Positions 12,063-22,574 are shown, counted from the first letter of the stretch. The stretch: 64,000 nt of DNA from Ceratotherium simum simum (GCF_000283155.1 NW_004454173.1:3597046-3661045); one strand, 5' to 3'. Program-made: numbers and translations. Notes: generated by a model from the letters alone, not told the origin.

Positions 12063-12309
12063 GGGGCCAGCCCCGTGGCTTAGCGGTTAAGTGTGCATGC
12101 TCCACTGCTGGTGGCCCGGGTTCAGATCCCGGGCGTGCACCGACGCACCACTTGTCCTGCGGTGCTGAGGCAGGCGTCTCACGTACAGCAACTAGAAGGA
12201 TGTGAAACTATGACATACAACTATCTACCGGGGATTTGGGGATAAAAAGGGGAAAAAAAAGGAGGAGGATTGGCAATACATGGTAGCTCAGGGCCGGTCT
12301 TCCTCAGCA

Positions 12310-12341
<32 letters not shown>
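12063..12341 (+). mobile_element. ERE-type SINE (composite tail)
   Basis: Head 'ggggccagccccgtggctta' with A-box-like 'tagcggttaagtg' and B-box-like 'gggttcagatcccgg'. The body passes 'cagcaactagaaggatgtg' and 'aactatctaccggggatttg', then also contains the 'ggaggattggcaata' and 'agctcagggccggtcttcct' module seen in the longer ERE type. It ends in (AAAT)n. It thus carries both tail modules found separately in other copies here. A clean target duplication is not obvious. Confidence 0.9.
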
Positions 12342-12342
<1 letters not shown>

Positions 12343-12644
12343 TAGTGCTAATAAAATAGTCTTCTTAAAAAAACAAACGCGAATCAATGCCATTCACTGA
12401 GGGAGGAAGAAGGGGCCAGCCCAGAGCCCACTGCTCCAGGCCTCCTCTTGCGTGTTGCCCTTGGGGGTACCCTTGAGGGTGCAGTGTAACTTCCTCTTAG
12501 CTACAAACACCCTTAAGTCCAAGGCAGAGATTCTGGTTCAAGATTCCCAAAGGCTGCTGCTTCCTGCCCCCTTATCACTCTTGTCTCTCTTCTGTCCTCT
12601 CCCAGCAGGATTCAATTGAAGAGACAGAGATAGGCTGATACAAC

Positions 12645-12875
12645 AAAGCAATAACGACTAGCGTTTGTTGAGTGGTTCTGGACCAGGCAATATGCTCAGC
12701 ACTCTATATACACTACCTCTTTTGTTCACACAGCAACTTTAAGAATGCTTTGATTCTTTTAAACTGAAGCACAGAGTAGTTAAATAACTTGCTCAAGGTC
12801 TCAGGCTGGTCAATAGAGAAGCCAGGATTTGAACCCAGGATATGACTTCACAGCCCACAACTTCATCACAGCATC
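12645..12875 (-). mobile_element. MIR SINE
   Basis: Antisense MIR, nearly full length: 'gcgtttgttgagtggttctg', 'aatatgctcagcactctata', 'taaataacttgctcaaggtc', 'caggatttgaacccaggata'. Diverged by many substitutions, as expected for this old family. Confidence 0.85.
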
Positions 12876-13389
12876 AGATGACTCCAAACATCCCACTGAG
12901 GCAGTTAACACGTCAAGCATTTATAGATGGATCCACGGGCATGTGGCCCTAGACCAGGCCTTCCGCTTGACACAGTAAAGATTAGACACAGTAGTCCCTG
13001 TCTCTACATAATATACACGACCGTATCTTAGCACAAGGACTCTCTCTTTAATTTTAGAAACACTGAAATACTGGGAAAATATAAGGGAATCATTTACTCA
13101 AGATCAAGGATCAATTAGACTTATGAATGAAGTCAGGCCTTGTGAGACTCCCACCCCTTTTAAGATTCCTGCCATAGGAAAACCTTCGTTGTTTCTAGGA
13201 CTCATGTTTGGGGGCCTATGAAACAGGGGTGGGGAAGTCTTGAGGTCTGGAGCATGGCTGTGAAAGGTCTGTGGTCTGGGCACCAGAGATGTCATCTCAG
13301 ACTAGCTCTTCCTTCTCTCAGCCACCCTGGGACTGTGAGCACGGCTCTCAGAACTGGGCTCAGGCTTCTCATCTGAAAATTGAGGGGTG

Positions 13390-13520
13390 ATTAGATCTGT
13401 GGTTCTCTCTGATGACACCTTAGAATCATCTGGGGAGGTTCTAAATCTAGAAATACCTAATCCCAGCCCAGGAAATGCTGATTGAATGTGTCTGGGTGGG
13501 GCCTAGAGAGTCGTAATTGT
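13390..13520 (-). mobile_element. hAT-Charlie non-autonomous fragment (MER5-like)
   Basis: The pattern 'ctgtggttctctctgatgac', 'accttagaatcatctgggga', 'ccaggaaatgctgattga' and 'gtctgggtggggcctagaga' resembles a MER5-type DNA transposon read in antisense. Only one end looks preserved and no 8-bp target duplication could be confirmed. The bases just before ('cttctcatctgaaaattgag') may be a MIR scrap. Confidence 0.4.
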
Positions 13521-13707
13521 TTTAACTTCCAGCGGCCATCCTTAGTGCAGTCTGGTTACCATATCAGATCATCTCTTATTTTTCTGGTAGACCTAAAATT
13601 CTAAGAGTCTGTGCTACAGAGTCACTAGGCCAGGAGAAGGTAATGTCCTATGGAATTTTAGGGTAGTTTTGGTCTCAGAAGCCAGAAGTGCAAAAGGTTG
13701 AGTGGAA

Positions 13708-13796
13708 AAAAAATGTATCTATATATGTATATATATATGTATATCAGGATACATTTATATTTATATTTATATATGTGATCATATATGTATATGTAC
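13708..13796 (+). repeat. TA-rich simple repeat
   Basis: Alternating 'tatata' and 'atatgtat' runs broken by 'caggatacat', then '(ttatat)n' and 'atatgtatatgtacc'. An imperfect dinucleotide microsatellite with many self-complementary stretches. The 60-codon frame across it (I/Y/C-rich) is an artefact. Confidence 0.85.
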
Positions 13797-13915
13797 CAAT
13801 GTCAGTTTTAAGCATCGAGTCTGGTCCAGTTTGAGGACTGGAAAATGGCTGCATGAGGTAGTCTTTTCATGTTCTCTAAACTGACATAAAGAAGTTAGCT
13901 AAAAGATTTTAATTT

Positions 13916-14129
13916 GGGCTGGCCCCGTGGCTTGGTGGTTAAGTGTGCGCGCTCCGATGCTGGTGGCCTGGGTTTGGATCCCAGGCGCGCACCGAGGCAC
14001 CACTTCTCTGTCCATCCTGAGGCCGAGTCCCACATACAGCAACTAGAAGGATGTGCAGCTATGACTACAACTATCTACTGGGGCTTTGGGGGGAAAAAAT
14101 AAATAAATAAAATCTTTAAAAAAAAAAAA
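13916..14129 (+). mobile_element. ERE-type SINE with perfect target duplication
   Basis: Head 'gggctggccccgtggcttgg', B-box-like 'gggtttggatcccag', 'cagcaactagaaggatgtg', 'ctatctactggggctttggg', then (AAAT)n, 'aatcttt' and an A-tail. The flanking 15-bp duplication is identical on both sides (13901-13915 and 14130-14144, 'aaaagattttaattt'). Exact duplications and intact boxes indicate a comparatively young insertion of the short subtype. Confidence 0.95.
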
Positions 14130-14440
14130 AAAAGATTTTAATTTGATTTTAGCCTGTATGGGCAAACTATGAAGTACGTTGTTAAGAGCAGAGCTAAAGT
14201 CTAAAAACACTTAACAGTGAAAGCTGTGAAACAGCCTGAGCGGGAAAGTGGGAAAAGTATTTGCTTTGTAAATACATGGTCTCTAAGTCTTTCTTGGTGA
14301 GTCATTCTTTGAATTAATCCTGGTTCGGAATTCTCTTAGAAAAGAGTTGGGGGTACAGGGTAGGGAATCATGTGAACAATTTTATGAGTGGTGTACTGGT
14401 AAAGGTTTAACAAGTGGCTCTAAAATAAAATAAAGACCTT

Positions 14441-14545
14441 GATTTGTGGCATTTGCCGATTTCTCTGGTGTAAATTTCATCATGGTTGATTTCAAGATAC
14501 CAACCAGAAGTCACTGAAGGCAGGTTGGAAACAGACACAGAGGAT
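14441..14545 (+). repeat. Diverged dispersed repeat, copy 1
   Basis: Shares an aligned block with 27703-27800, most clearly 'atttctctggtgtaaat' followed by a '(g/t)ttgattt(c/t)aag(a/c)tacca' pattern and a shared 'ggaa(a/g)cagaca' downstream. Both copies are in the same orientation. I do not recognise the family. Confidence 0.5.
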
Positions 14546-15437
14546 TGGCTCTTGTAAACCACTGTAAACTGTCCAGCACACCACTGCTTAGGTCCGTAAC
14601 ACAGCGTAGTGTGGCTTAATCGATCGGATTCACTTTCTCTGTGATTGAGACATCCGGGCAGCCTGCAAGCTTAGGATTGACAAGGGCGGTGTCCAAGGGG
14701 GCACGGGAGGGCATGATGAAAGCAGGAAAGAAAGATGGGAGATACTACCTAACCAGTTATCACTCATTCAGTAAATGTTCCTGAGGAGCTATTATTTGCA
14801 AGCTTCTTGGACATGCACGTGGTGGGGGTGAGACAGCAGTCCGCTCAGGTGGGAATAGAGAATATCCTTTCCTTCAGTTGGTTTACAATCTGGTTTTGCC
14901 CCGAGCTGATAACTGCATCTTGGACAGTGCTGATGGTGATGGAAGGCGATCCTTACCCAGCTTTTTCACTAAGGAAACACTAAATGGACTTTCTATAGCA
15001 GTAGGGAGACTTGGTGGACAGGGTTGCTGTCTTGTCTAATAATTAGATAATCATTAACAGTAAGTGATGGTCTTGCTGTTAATATTTAAAGGAAGAGAGC
15101 AGCAATTGATAATGCCATCTTGAAGAGGAGAAAAAGTCAAACCTCCCACACCTCATCCCACCATTCACACAGGAGCGTTCTGCTACCATGTTGCAATTGG
15201 TCATTCTGTTCAAATTTCTTTGGGCCAAATAACCTTGTTTTTTGGGGGGGAAAAAAACCCAGTTCAGGCCAGCTGTTAAAGATGATTTGAGAACAAGCTT
15301 GTTCCAAAACTCCTGTCTTGAAGCAGTAGAAAAGCTTGATGGTTACATGATGGTGCATTGCAGTATGTGCTGCTTGAAATAGGCAAGGCAAGAAGTCTTA
15401 TTTCCAGGCAATGCCAGGTAACTGCACCATATATTCA

Positions 15438-15882
15438 TTCATTCATTTGTTCATTCACTCACCAAATGTTTATTGAGGGTCTTCTAAGTGCCAACTCTGC
15501 AGTAGGAACTAGATATACAACAGAGAACAAGAGAAATATATTCACTCCCCGCATTATGTTTAAAACCATCTGGAAAGAATCAGGCAATAAAAAGTTAGTA
15601 AAGCGATGATTACCACCTGTAGAGGTATAAGAAGAAAACAAACAAGGAGCTATGATAAAGGAAAACGTTGGGACTCTAGATACGGTATTCAGGAAAGCCC
15701 TGAGTAGATCACTTCTCAATCTAGGCATGAAAGAAGAGGAAGCAGCCACTCAAGACGTGGGGAGATGGGCGTGGGGAGCCCTCAAGAGCAGACTGTAGAG
15801 ACTTCCAGGCAGAGGAAATAACATGTGCAAGGGCCTAATGCAGGAAGGAGCTTGGTGTGTTCACGAGCTAAAAATAAGACCA
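15438..15882 (-). mobile_element. L2 LINE 3' part (left piece)
   Basis: Antisense L2: 'attcattcattcatttgttc', 'aaatgtttattgagggtctt', 'gaactagatatacaacagag', then 'tccaggcagaggaaataaca', 'tgtgcaagggcctaatgcag' and 'gaaggagcttggtgtgttca'. It is cut by an L1 3' end and continues at about 16130. The open frames here on both strands are chance. Confidence 0.8.
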
Positions 15883-16129
15883 GACAAATCTATAAAGACA
15901 GAAAGTAGATTAGTGTTGCCTTGGGCTGAGGAGGTTGGAGGTAAATGGGGAGTGATTGCTAATGGGTACAGGATTTGGAACATAAAATGTTCTAAAATTG
16001 ATTGTGGTATTGGTTGCACAACTCTGTGAATATACTAAAAGCCATTAAATTGTACACTTTAAATGAGTGAATTGTATGATACATGAATTACAACTCAATT
16101 AAGCTGTTATTAAAAAAAAAAAACAAAAA
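15883..16129 (+). mobile_element. L1 3' end inserted in L2
   Basis: Contains 'cagaaagtagattagtgttg', 'gggtacaggatttggaacat', 'tactaaaagccattaaattg', 'tacactttaaatgagtgaat' and 'caattaagctgttatt' followed by an A-run, the standard 3'-UTR of an L1M/L1MA element. L2 sequence flanks it on both sides in matching orientation, so it is a nested insertion. A target duplication is not clear. Confidence 0.85.
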
Positions 16130-16520
16130 TCCTGAATATTTGGAGCCTAACGAGCAAGAGTGGTGGAGAGTGAGTGAGATGAAGTCGAAAATTCTCAGGC
16201 GCTTACAGCAGTTGGGGCCTGTGGCCCTGGTGACAAAGCCAGATTTTATTCTAGATACAAGAGAAGTCATCACATTGGTTGCTGTGTGGATTTGGGGTGG
16301 ACTGGGAAGGTAAGGGTGGAAGGAGAGAGCACTTGGAAAAATATTCCAACCATCTAGGTGAGAAATGACGGTTGAGACTAGGTGGTGGAGGTGGGTATGG
16401 AGAGAAGCGGGAATTGAAAATACATTTTGGAGGTTATGATTGACAGGAATTGATGAAGAATTGAATGTGGGGGATGAGGGGAAATAATATCAAGGAGAAT
16501 TCCTTCTAACTTGCATTCTT
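16130..16520 (-). mobile_element. L2 LINE (right piece of interrupted copy)
   Basis: Continues the antisense L2 interrupted by the L1: 'gattttattctagatacaag', 'ggttgctgtgtggatttggg', 'ccaaccatctaggtgagaaa', 'gtggtggaggtgggtatgga', 'acattttggaggttatgatt'. Together the two pieces make about 0.8 kb of L2, longer than the usual 3' scraps. Confidence 0.75.
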
Positions 16521-16524
16521 TCCC

Positions 16525-17320
16525 AACTGCAGCTTCTAGATTCTGATGCAGGAGACACAAATAACCAGATCCTGTGGTCATCCAACCCAGGCCTTCCCTT
16601 AAGCATTTTGCTTAGGGGCCGAGACTGAAATCGTGAAGGTGCCCGGCTGCAGCCTCTATGAATCCCTCTCCTGTCCCTCAAGCACGGCTTCCTTCTCCCA
16701 TCTGGATCTGTCCCAGTGGACGCAGGAAGGAGCACTGCAGGGGCTCAAGAACCCATTCTCAGGACCGGCAATCACGTGGGCTGCAAGACCTAAGGTCTCA
16801 CAGCCTTTGCTGTGTCTTGCAACCGTAGAGGGTCTCTTCATTTTACTTAAGCTGTCTTAGAAAAGAAACTGACTGGGCAGAGGGAAGAGGAAGGAAAGCC
16901 CAGCAAAGAGGTATCTGAATTCCTCCCACTTCCTCGGAACCTCTCGGCTTTCTCATCAGCGGTACTACGGTTCTATTTAGCGCAAAGTGAAGTGTGGGCA
17001 AGGCTGGCTTCCACCAGAAGAACTAGTTTGTCTGACTCCCAAGGATGCCAAGACACTAAGCTCTGGGCCCTCAGCAAAGATCCCCTCATGGCCTTAGTAC
17101 AGTAATTATGGCCACTGTCACGGGGCCCAGGATCAGAGAACTCTCACAGGACAGCCTGAGTCCAAGAGCAGCTCCTCTGAGTCTGGACCTGACCCTTTCC
17201 TTTCCCTGGCTGCCTCCTGAATTACCTATATGGCTCTTGGCCAAGAATATGGCTTTCCTCTTCCCTGACCACACCCCCCATTCCCATATTTCTCACCTGT
17301 CCCTTCATGAGGCAGAATGT
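16525..17320. other. Unique non-coding sequence
   Basis: Higher GC than neighbours, with overlapping 60-80-codon frames on both strands (16490-16860, 17086-17335). None carries a recognisable motif and the frames overlap one another on opposite strands. No repeat recognised. Confidence 0.45.
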
Positions 17321-17324
17321 AGAG

Positions 17325-17500
17325 CATTAAAATAGTGGTTTAAGAGCATAGACCTGGGAAGCTCCCATCCCTAACTAGCTGGATTATCTTGAGCAAGGTA
17401 CTTAACTTCTTTGAACTTTAGTTTTCACATACTCTGTTTAACTAAGAGCTACAAACAAAACTTGGATAGAAATAAATATGATTAAATAGGATGCAAACCC
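17325..17500 (+). mobile_element. MIR SINE
   Basis: Sense MIR: 'aatagtggtttaagagcata', 'gacctgggaagctcccatcc', 'actagctggattatcttgag', 'caaggtacttaacttctttg'. The 3' part is more diverged. Confidence 0.8.
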
Positions 17501-17512
17501 AGACTTGGTGCC

Positions 17513-17592
17513 TTCACTCACTCAGCAAATACATTGAGCACCTCCTCCTGCAGGTGATGGGGACGTGGTGTTGAACAAAACAAATGAAACCC
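17513..17592 (-). mobile_element. L2 LINE fragment (left of nested L1)
   Basis: 'ttcactcactcagcaaatac', 'attgagcacctcctcctgca' and 'gttgaacaaaacaaatgaaa' followed by 'ccctgccctg' is antisense L2. It stops where an antisense L1 begins. Sequence at about 18250-18400 ('gggacagcctcaaaatagaa', 'aagtgctatagaaaaaggaa') looks like its continuation. Confidence 0.65.
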
Positions 17593-17594
17593 TG

Positions 17595-18250
17595 CCCTGT
17601 GTTCTTTTTTTCTAACTTAAAAAATTGTAGTGCAGCATATATACAGAAAGGTGCACAAACACTAAGGGCACAGCTAGACGAGTTGTGTCATATGTACACA
17701 CCAGTGTGACCACCACCCAGACAAAGAAGTGGAACATTTCCCAAATCCCAGGAGGCTTTTCATGCTTCTACTCAATCAGTAACCACCCCCATGCAGAGGT
17801 AACCACTGTTCTGACTTCAATTACCAGAGACTAGTTTTGCCTCTCAAATTCATGCAGATGAGAACATACAGTATATAATCCTTTGCATTGCTCTTTTATA
17901 TTTGGCTTATTTTACTAAATAAAAATGTCTATGAGAATCACCTGTGTTGTTACATGTCTCACTAGTTTGTTCTTTTTATTGCTGTGTGATATTTCATAGA
18001 AGGAATATTCCAATATTTATTTGTCCATTCTACTGTTGACAGATATTTGGTTTGTTTCCATTTTAGGCTTTTATAAATAAAGTTGATATGAAAATTCTTA
18101 AATATATCTTTTATTTGACTTTATGTACTCATTTCTCTTGTGAGTATATATATTAAGGAGTGGAATTGTTAGGAATATGTAAGCTTTAATAACCTTGGTA
18201 CATACTACCAAACAGTTTCCCAAAATGATTGTAACAATTCACACACCCGC
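17595..18250 (-). mobile_element. L1 (ancient) fragment
   Basis: Antisense L1M pattern: 'cagatgagaacatacagtat', 'ttctttttattgctgtgtga', 'ttatttgtccattctactgt', 'gatatttggtttgtttccat', 'aaggagtggaattgttagga', 'ccaaacagtttcccaaaatg'. These are the mirror images of the L1 ORF2/3'-end motifs. It appears nested in an L2. Confidence 0.75.
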
Positions 18251-18477
18251 GAGTGCTGTAGGAGGCTCCAGCTGCCAGGGGGAAAAGGGACAGCCTCAAA
18301 ATAGAATAAGTTACATGATGTAGTATGTTAGAGGCTTGTAAGTGCTATAGAAAAAGGAAACAGAGAAAGGAAGACTTAACTTCAAAGACTGGGTCCATTT
18401 AGATGTCCCTATTTATCTTTTTCTAACCATATTTACATTTAACCTATCCAGCGAAGATTTAATCATCAGTTAAAGGA

Positions 18478-18720
18478 AAAATTATTTATTGAGCATCTAC
18501 TATGTAGCCGGCACTATATCAGGAGATGTGAGAGTATAAGGCAAGCTCCGTGACCTGAGAGCTTTGATGATATGGCTGGAAGTCACGATGAGCACACTAA
18601 TCCCATCAGAGAGTGCAGTGCTGTCCTGGGACACTGGCAGAGTAACAGGAGTCTAGAAGGAAGGGACAAGTGTCATCTCCAGTGATGAAGGGAGACTCCA
18701 GGGAAGAGACAGAAACATGT
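18478..18720 (-). mobile_element. L2 LINE fragment
   Basis: 'ttatttattgagcatctact', 'atgtagccggcactatatca' and a degenerate continuation to about 18710 fit antisense L2. Strongly diverged. Confidence 0.65.
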
Positions 18721-18883
18721 GCCAGAATGTGACCTTAATTCTTCACATTTTCCTCCTGCTTAAATCCTCTTCCTTTTTTTGTATTCAAAAAGGCCTCGCA
18801 ATATCTTTGTGCAGCTGTAATCTGCCTTTTTGGGGAGATTAGCAACCCCTCCACTCCTATAGCTTTGAATAATGTTTGGTGCA

Positions 18884-19027
18884 TTCATTCCTTCAATAGA
18901 CACTGGGCTCTGGACTCATGCCAGGCACTTTTCTAGATGCCAACAATACACAGATGCATCCAAATAGTCTCTGCCCTCAAGAAGTTCATGGTTTAGTAAG
19001 AGAGAGAAGAAAGATGCATGAACAATC
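18884..19027 (-). mobile_element. L2 LINE fragment
   Basis: 'cattccttcaatagacactg', 'tcatgccaggcacttttcta', 'gatgccaacaatacacagat', 'ctctgccctcaagaagttca' match the antisense L2 3' end. It abuts the L1 to its right, which may have inserted into it. Confidence 0.75.
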
Positions 19028-19039
19028 ACAATAAAAGAG

Positions 19040-19733
19040 AAAGTAAAATCCAGCAATCCTACTTCTGGGTATATGTCCAGTGGAAATGAAATCACATCTC
19101 TAAGAGACATCTGCACCGCCATGTTCATTGAAGCTTTATTCACAGTAGCCAAGACGTGAAACAACCTAAGTGTCCATCGATGGGCGAGTGGATAAAGAAA
19201 ATGTGGTTGTATATATACAATGGAATATTATTCAGCCATAAAAAATAAGGAAATCCTGCCATTTGTGACAACATCTATGGATCTTGAGGGCATTATGCTA
19301 AGTGAAATAGATCAGACAGAGAAAGACAAATACTGTATAATCTCACTTATATGTGGAAACTAAAAAAATCAAACTCATAGATACAGAGAACAGATTAGTG
19401 GGTGGGTGGGGAGTTCGGAGGTGGTGGAATCAGTGAAGGTGGTCAAGGGCACAAACTTCCAGTTATGAGACGAATAATTTCTGGATATGTAATGTACAGC
19501 ATAGTAACTATAGTTAACAATAGTGTATTATATATTTGAAAGTTGCTAAGAGAATAGATCTTCAAAGTTCTCATCACAAGAAAAATAATTTATTACTATG
19601 TGAGGTGATGGATGTTAACCAAACTTGTTGTGGTAATCATTTTGAAATATATACATATATCAAATCATTTTGTTGTATGCTTAAAACTAATATGACATTA
19701 TATGTCAATTCTATCTCAATAAAGTGGGAAAAA
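19040..19733 (+). mobile_element. L1 (L1MA-like) 3' end, about 0.7 kb
   Basis: Begins in the last part of ORF2 ('atcctacttctgggtatatg') and passes 'gtccatcgatgggcgagtgg', 'atatacaatggaatattatt', 'cattatgctaagtgaaatag' and 'tactgtataatctcacttat'. The typical 3'-UTR follows ('aatgtacagcatagtaacta', 'cattatatgtcaattctatc', 'tcaataaagtgggaaaaaaa'). 5'-truncated, inactive. Less diverged than the L1M piece at 17595-18250. Confidence 0.9.
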
Positions 19734-19854
19734 AAGAAAGTAAAACGTCAAAAGAGAGGTGTTGGTAAAACATTTCAGGGGTTTGGATGAGAGAGAGATG
19801 TTGGGAGATCAAGTAGCAAACATATGACATAAACAGTGTGCGCACATGTGCATG

Positions 19855-19881
19855 CACACACACACACACACACACACACAC
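19855..19881 (+). repeat. (CA)n microsatellite
   Basis: About 13 uninterrupted CA units, preceded by 'gtgcgcacatgtgcatg', an alternating purine-pyrimidine run. A minus-strand frame reading (VC)n here is an artefact. Confidence 0.95.
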
Positions 19882-19884
19882 GTT

Positions 19885-20265
19885 GGATTGCCTTTTTCTG
19901 CAGCCAGGAGTAGAACCCGTACTTGGCTGAATGGCCGCATCTTTTCTCCTTTGTATCTTTCTGTCTCTCACTCTGAGAGCTAATTCTCCAAATGATGCTC
20001 AGAAAAAGATGCCTTCGTTTCTGACACCAGCCCTCCTACCATGGGATCCAGCAAACCCCAGTGCAACCTCAGCAGCAGCAGACTCTTCAGCTCTGAGTGG
20101 TGCCTGCTTGGCGAACTGAACTATGGCACACGCGCGTGGAGAATGAGGAAAAGGAACGCAGAAGGAGAAGAGGGAAGGAAGTGGAGTGCAGGAAGAAAAA
20201 GAAGAGAAATCACTCAGAAGAGGGCTTCTGCTGCTGCTGCCCAGTCTAGTCAGCGAAGGGCACTC
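19885..20265. other. Unique sequence left of the minisatellite
   Basis: No gene or repeat identified. Overlapping plus-strand frames (19931-20119, 20041-20292) run toward the minisatellite without recognisable domains. It ends in a short purine-rich stretch and a '(tgc)n' run ('ctgctgctgctgcc'). Confidence 0.45.
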
Positions 20266-20269
20266 AAGG

Positions 20270-21690
20270 TTTCACCGTGTACTGCATACTGACATATAGA
20301 GAATGTGCAAACTCACCGTGTACTGCACTCTCACAGACAGAGAATGCACACTCTCACCCTGTACTGGACGCTCACAGACAGAGAATGGGCACTCTCACTG
20401 TGTACTACATTCTCACAGATAGAGAACGTGCACTCGATCAGGGTACTGCACTCTCACATAAAGAGAGTGCACACTCTCACCATGTACCGTAATCTCATAG
20501 ATAGAGAATGTGCACTCTCACCGCATACGGCACTCTTACAGATAGAGAATGTGCACTCACACCATGTAGTGTACTCTCACAAATAGAGAATGTGCACTCA
20601 ATCTGGGTACTGCACTCTCATGTAAAGAGAACACACACTCTCACCTGGTATCGCACTCTCACAGATAGAGAATGTGCACTCTCACCGTGTACTGCACTAT
20701 TAGAGATAGCGAATGCACACTTATCATTTACTGCACTCTCACAGATAGAGAATGTGGAACGTCACAGTGTACTGGACTCTCACAGATAGAGAATGATCAC
20801 TCTCACCATGTACTGCACTCTCACAGATAGGGAATCCACAGTCTCCAAGTGTACTGCACTCTCACAGATAGAGAATTTGCACTCTCACCCTGTACTGCAT
20901 GATCACAGATAAAGAATGTGCACACTCACCGTGTACCACACTCTCACACATAAAGAATGCACACAATAACAGGGTACTCCACTCTCAATGATAGAGAATG
21001 TGCACTCACCCTGTACTGCACTCTCACAGAAGAGAACGTGCACTCTCACCGTGTACTGCACTCTCACAGATAGATATGTGCACTCTCACCGTGTACTGCA
21101 CTCTCACAGATAGATAATGCGCAGTGTCACTGTCAGTTGCACTCTCATATATAGAGAATGTGCACTCTCACCGTGCACTGCACTCTCAGTGATAGAGAAT
21201 GCACACACTCACCGTGTACTGCACTCTCACAGATAGACAATGTGCACGTTCACTGTGTACTGCACTCTCATAGATAGAGAATGTGCACACTCACTCTGTA
21301 GTGCACTCTCACAGATAAAGAATGCGCATGCTCACTGTGTACTGCACTCTCACAGATAAAGAATGCACACACTCACTTTGTACCTCACTCTCACAGATAG
21401 AGAATGCGCACTCTCTCCATGTACTACACTCTCACAGTTAGAGAACGTGAACTCTCACTGTCTATTGCACTCTCATAGATAGAGAAAGAGGCCTCTCATC
21501 GTGTCCCGCACTATCACAGACATAGAATGCACACTCTCACTGTGTACTGCACTCTCACAGATCGAGAATGTTCACTCTCACCGTGTACTGCACTCTCACA
21601 GATAGAGAATGTGTACACTCACTGTGTAGTGCAGTCTCACAGATAGAGAATGCACATTCCCACTGTGTACTGCAGTCTCATAGAACCTAG
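20270..21690 (+). repeat. 41-bp minisatellite, about 34 tandem units
   Basis: A tandem array with a consensus unit that reads in two halves as 'cgtgtactgcactctcacag' and 'atagagaatgtgcactctcac', 41 bases in all. Array length divided by 41 gives about 34 units. Units differ at scattered positions (for example 'gggtactgcac' types at 20441 and 20605, exactly 164 bp or four units apart), so the array is old enough to have diverged, with local higher-order duplication. Each unit holds 'tgcactctcac' twice, which suggests an origin from a shorter unit. Because 41 is not a multiple of three the array reads through all frames with a 123-bp period; the 71-93-codon frames in it are artefacts. I know of no named family with this unit. 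Confidence 0.95.
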
Positions 21691-21699
21691 AGGAGAGTG

Positions 21700-22125
21700 A
21701 TTTACGATAATACACGTGGATGGTGGGTCTGATTCTGCCCCTAAATGACTCCCTCATTTATCCCTTCCTCCACTCGGTTTTCTGAGAACAGGATGCAACA
21801 AACATGGGCCTAGGCCTGTCTTCGACCAATCAGATGAGGCCACACACCTGAGATGGAGGAGTTGCAGGGAAACAGACCTGCCTAATTAGCCCTGGATTGT
21901 CTACCTCCAAAGAAATATAGTTCTTGCTTGTCTAAAACAGTGTTATTTACAGTTATGCTTAATCTTAACTGAGATAGAATTTTTTCTTATACAGCATAGT
22001 TTCCTTAACAAATTAAAATTGAAAACTGATTACTTCATTACACATGAAGGTTGATGTGATCTTTCTTTCAGTTGTATTTTAAATCTCAAAAGCAATTTTG
22101 TACTTCAAACAATATGGAAATATTT
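21700..22125. other. Unique sequence right of the minisatellite
   Basis: No gene or identified repeat. Ordinary composition, AT-rich from 21930 on. Confidence 0.45.
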
Positions 22126-22129
22126 GGTA

Positions 22130-22570
22130 AAGAGTGAAAATTTTTCTTTGAAACTCTCATCTTCCTCCTCCCCTATCTCAGCCGACAAAAGAAGCACTAT
22201 CAAGTTCAGGCATCATCTTCTAGGTCCTTATCTGGACATTTACAAACATACGTGAGGATTTAACATACACGCTTTCTTTTTAAATGAGGTCCTACTATGT
22301 ATATTGTTATGTATTTTTTTTCACTGTAGTGAAATGTAGCCTGAATATCTATCCATACTGGTGTATTCTTTTCAACTACTTTGAAATACTCCATAAGTAT
22401 GGAGGAACCATAACTAATTAATCAGTTGCCTCTTGATAGATTTTTAGGTGTTATTCAATTTTCAGTATCATAAACAATGTTCAATCAAGAACCTTGTGCA
22501 CATGAGTGAGATTTTTGTAGGATAGATTTCTAGAAGTCAATTTGCAGAGTTTTAACTCTCCGAAGTGGAC
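22130..22570 (-). mobile_element. L1 (ancient) fragment
   Basis: A degenerate antisense pattern: 'catttacaaacatacgtgag', 'aatatctatccatactggtg', 'cagttgcctcttgatagatt', 'tcataaacaatgttcaatca', 'gatagatttctagaagtcaa'. This is an L1M-type 3' region read backwards, similar in kind to 17595-18250 but more decayed. Confidence 0.55.
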
Positions 22571-22574
22571 TTGT

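Noticed and set aside
12063..12200. A functional tRNA gene, from the intact A- and B-box-like sequences
   Set aside because: The boxes belong to a tRNA-derived SINE. No cloverleaf or anticodon arm can be formed and the same head recurs six times.
11837..12205. 122-codon frame as a gene
   Set aside because: It begins in an L1 tail and ends in an ERE SINE; the frame merely bridges two mobile elements.
20277..20789. 71-93-codon frames with repeated HSH/LTDREC-like motifs, resembling a repeat protein
   Set aside because: They are the 41-bp minisatellite read in three frames; the unit is not a multiple of three and stops occur further along the array.
20270..21690. CRISPR-like regular array
   Set aside because: Units are contiguous with no unique spacers, and the genome is mammalian. 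It is a minisatellite.
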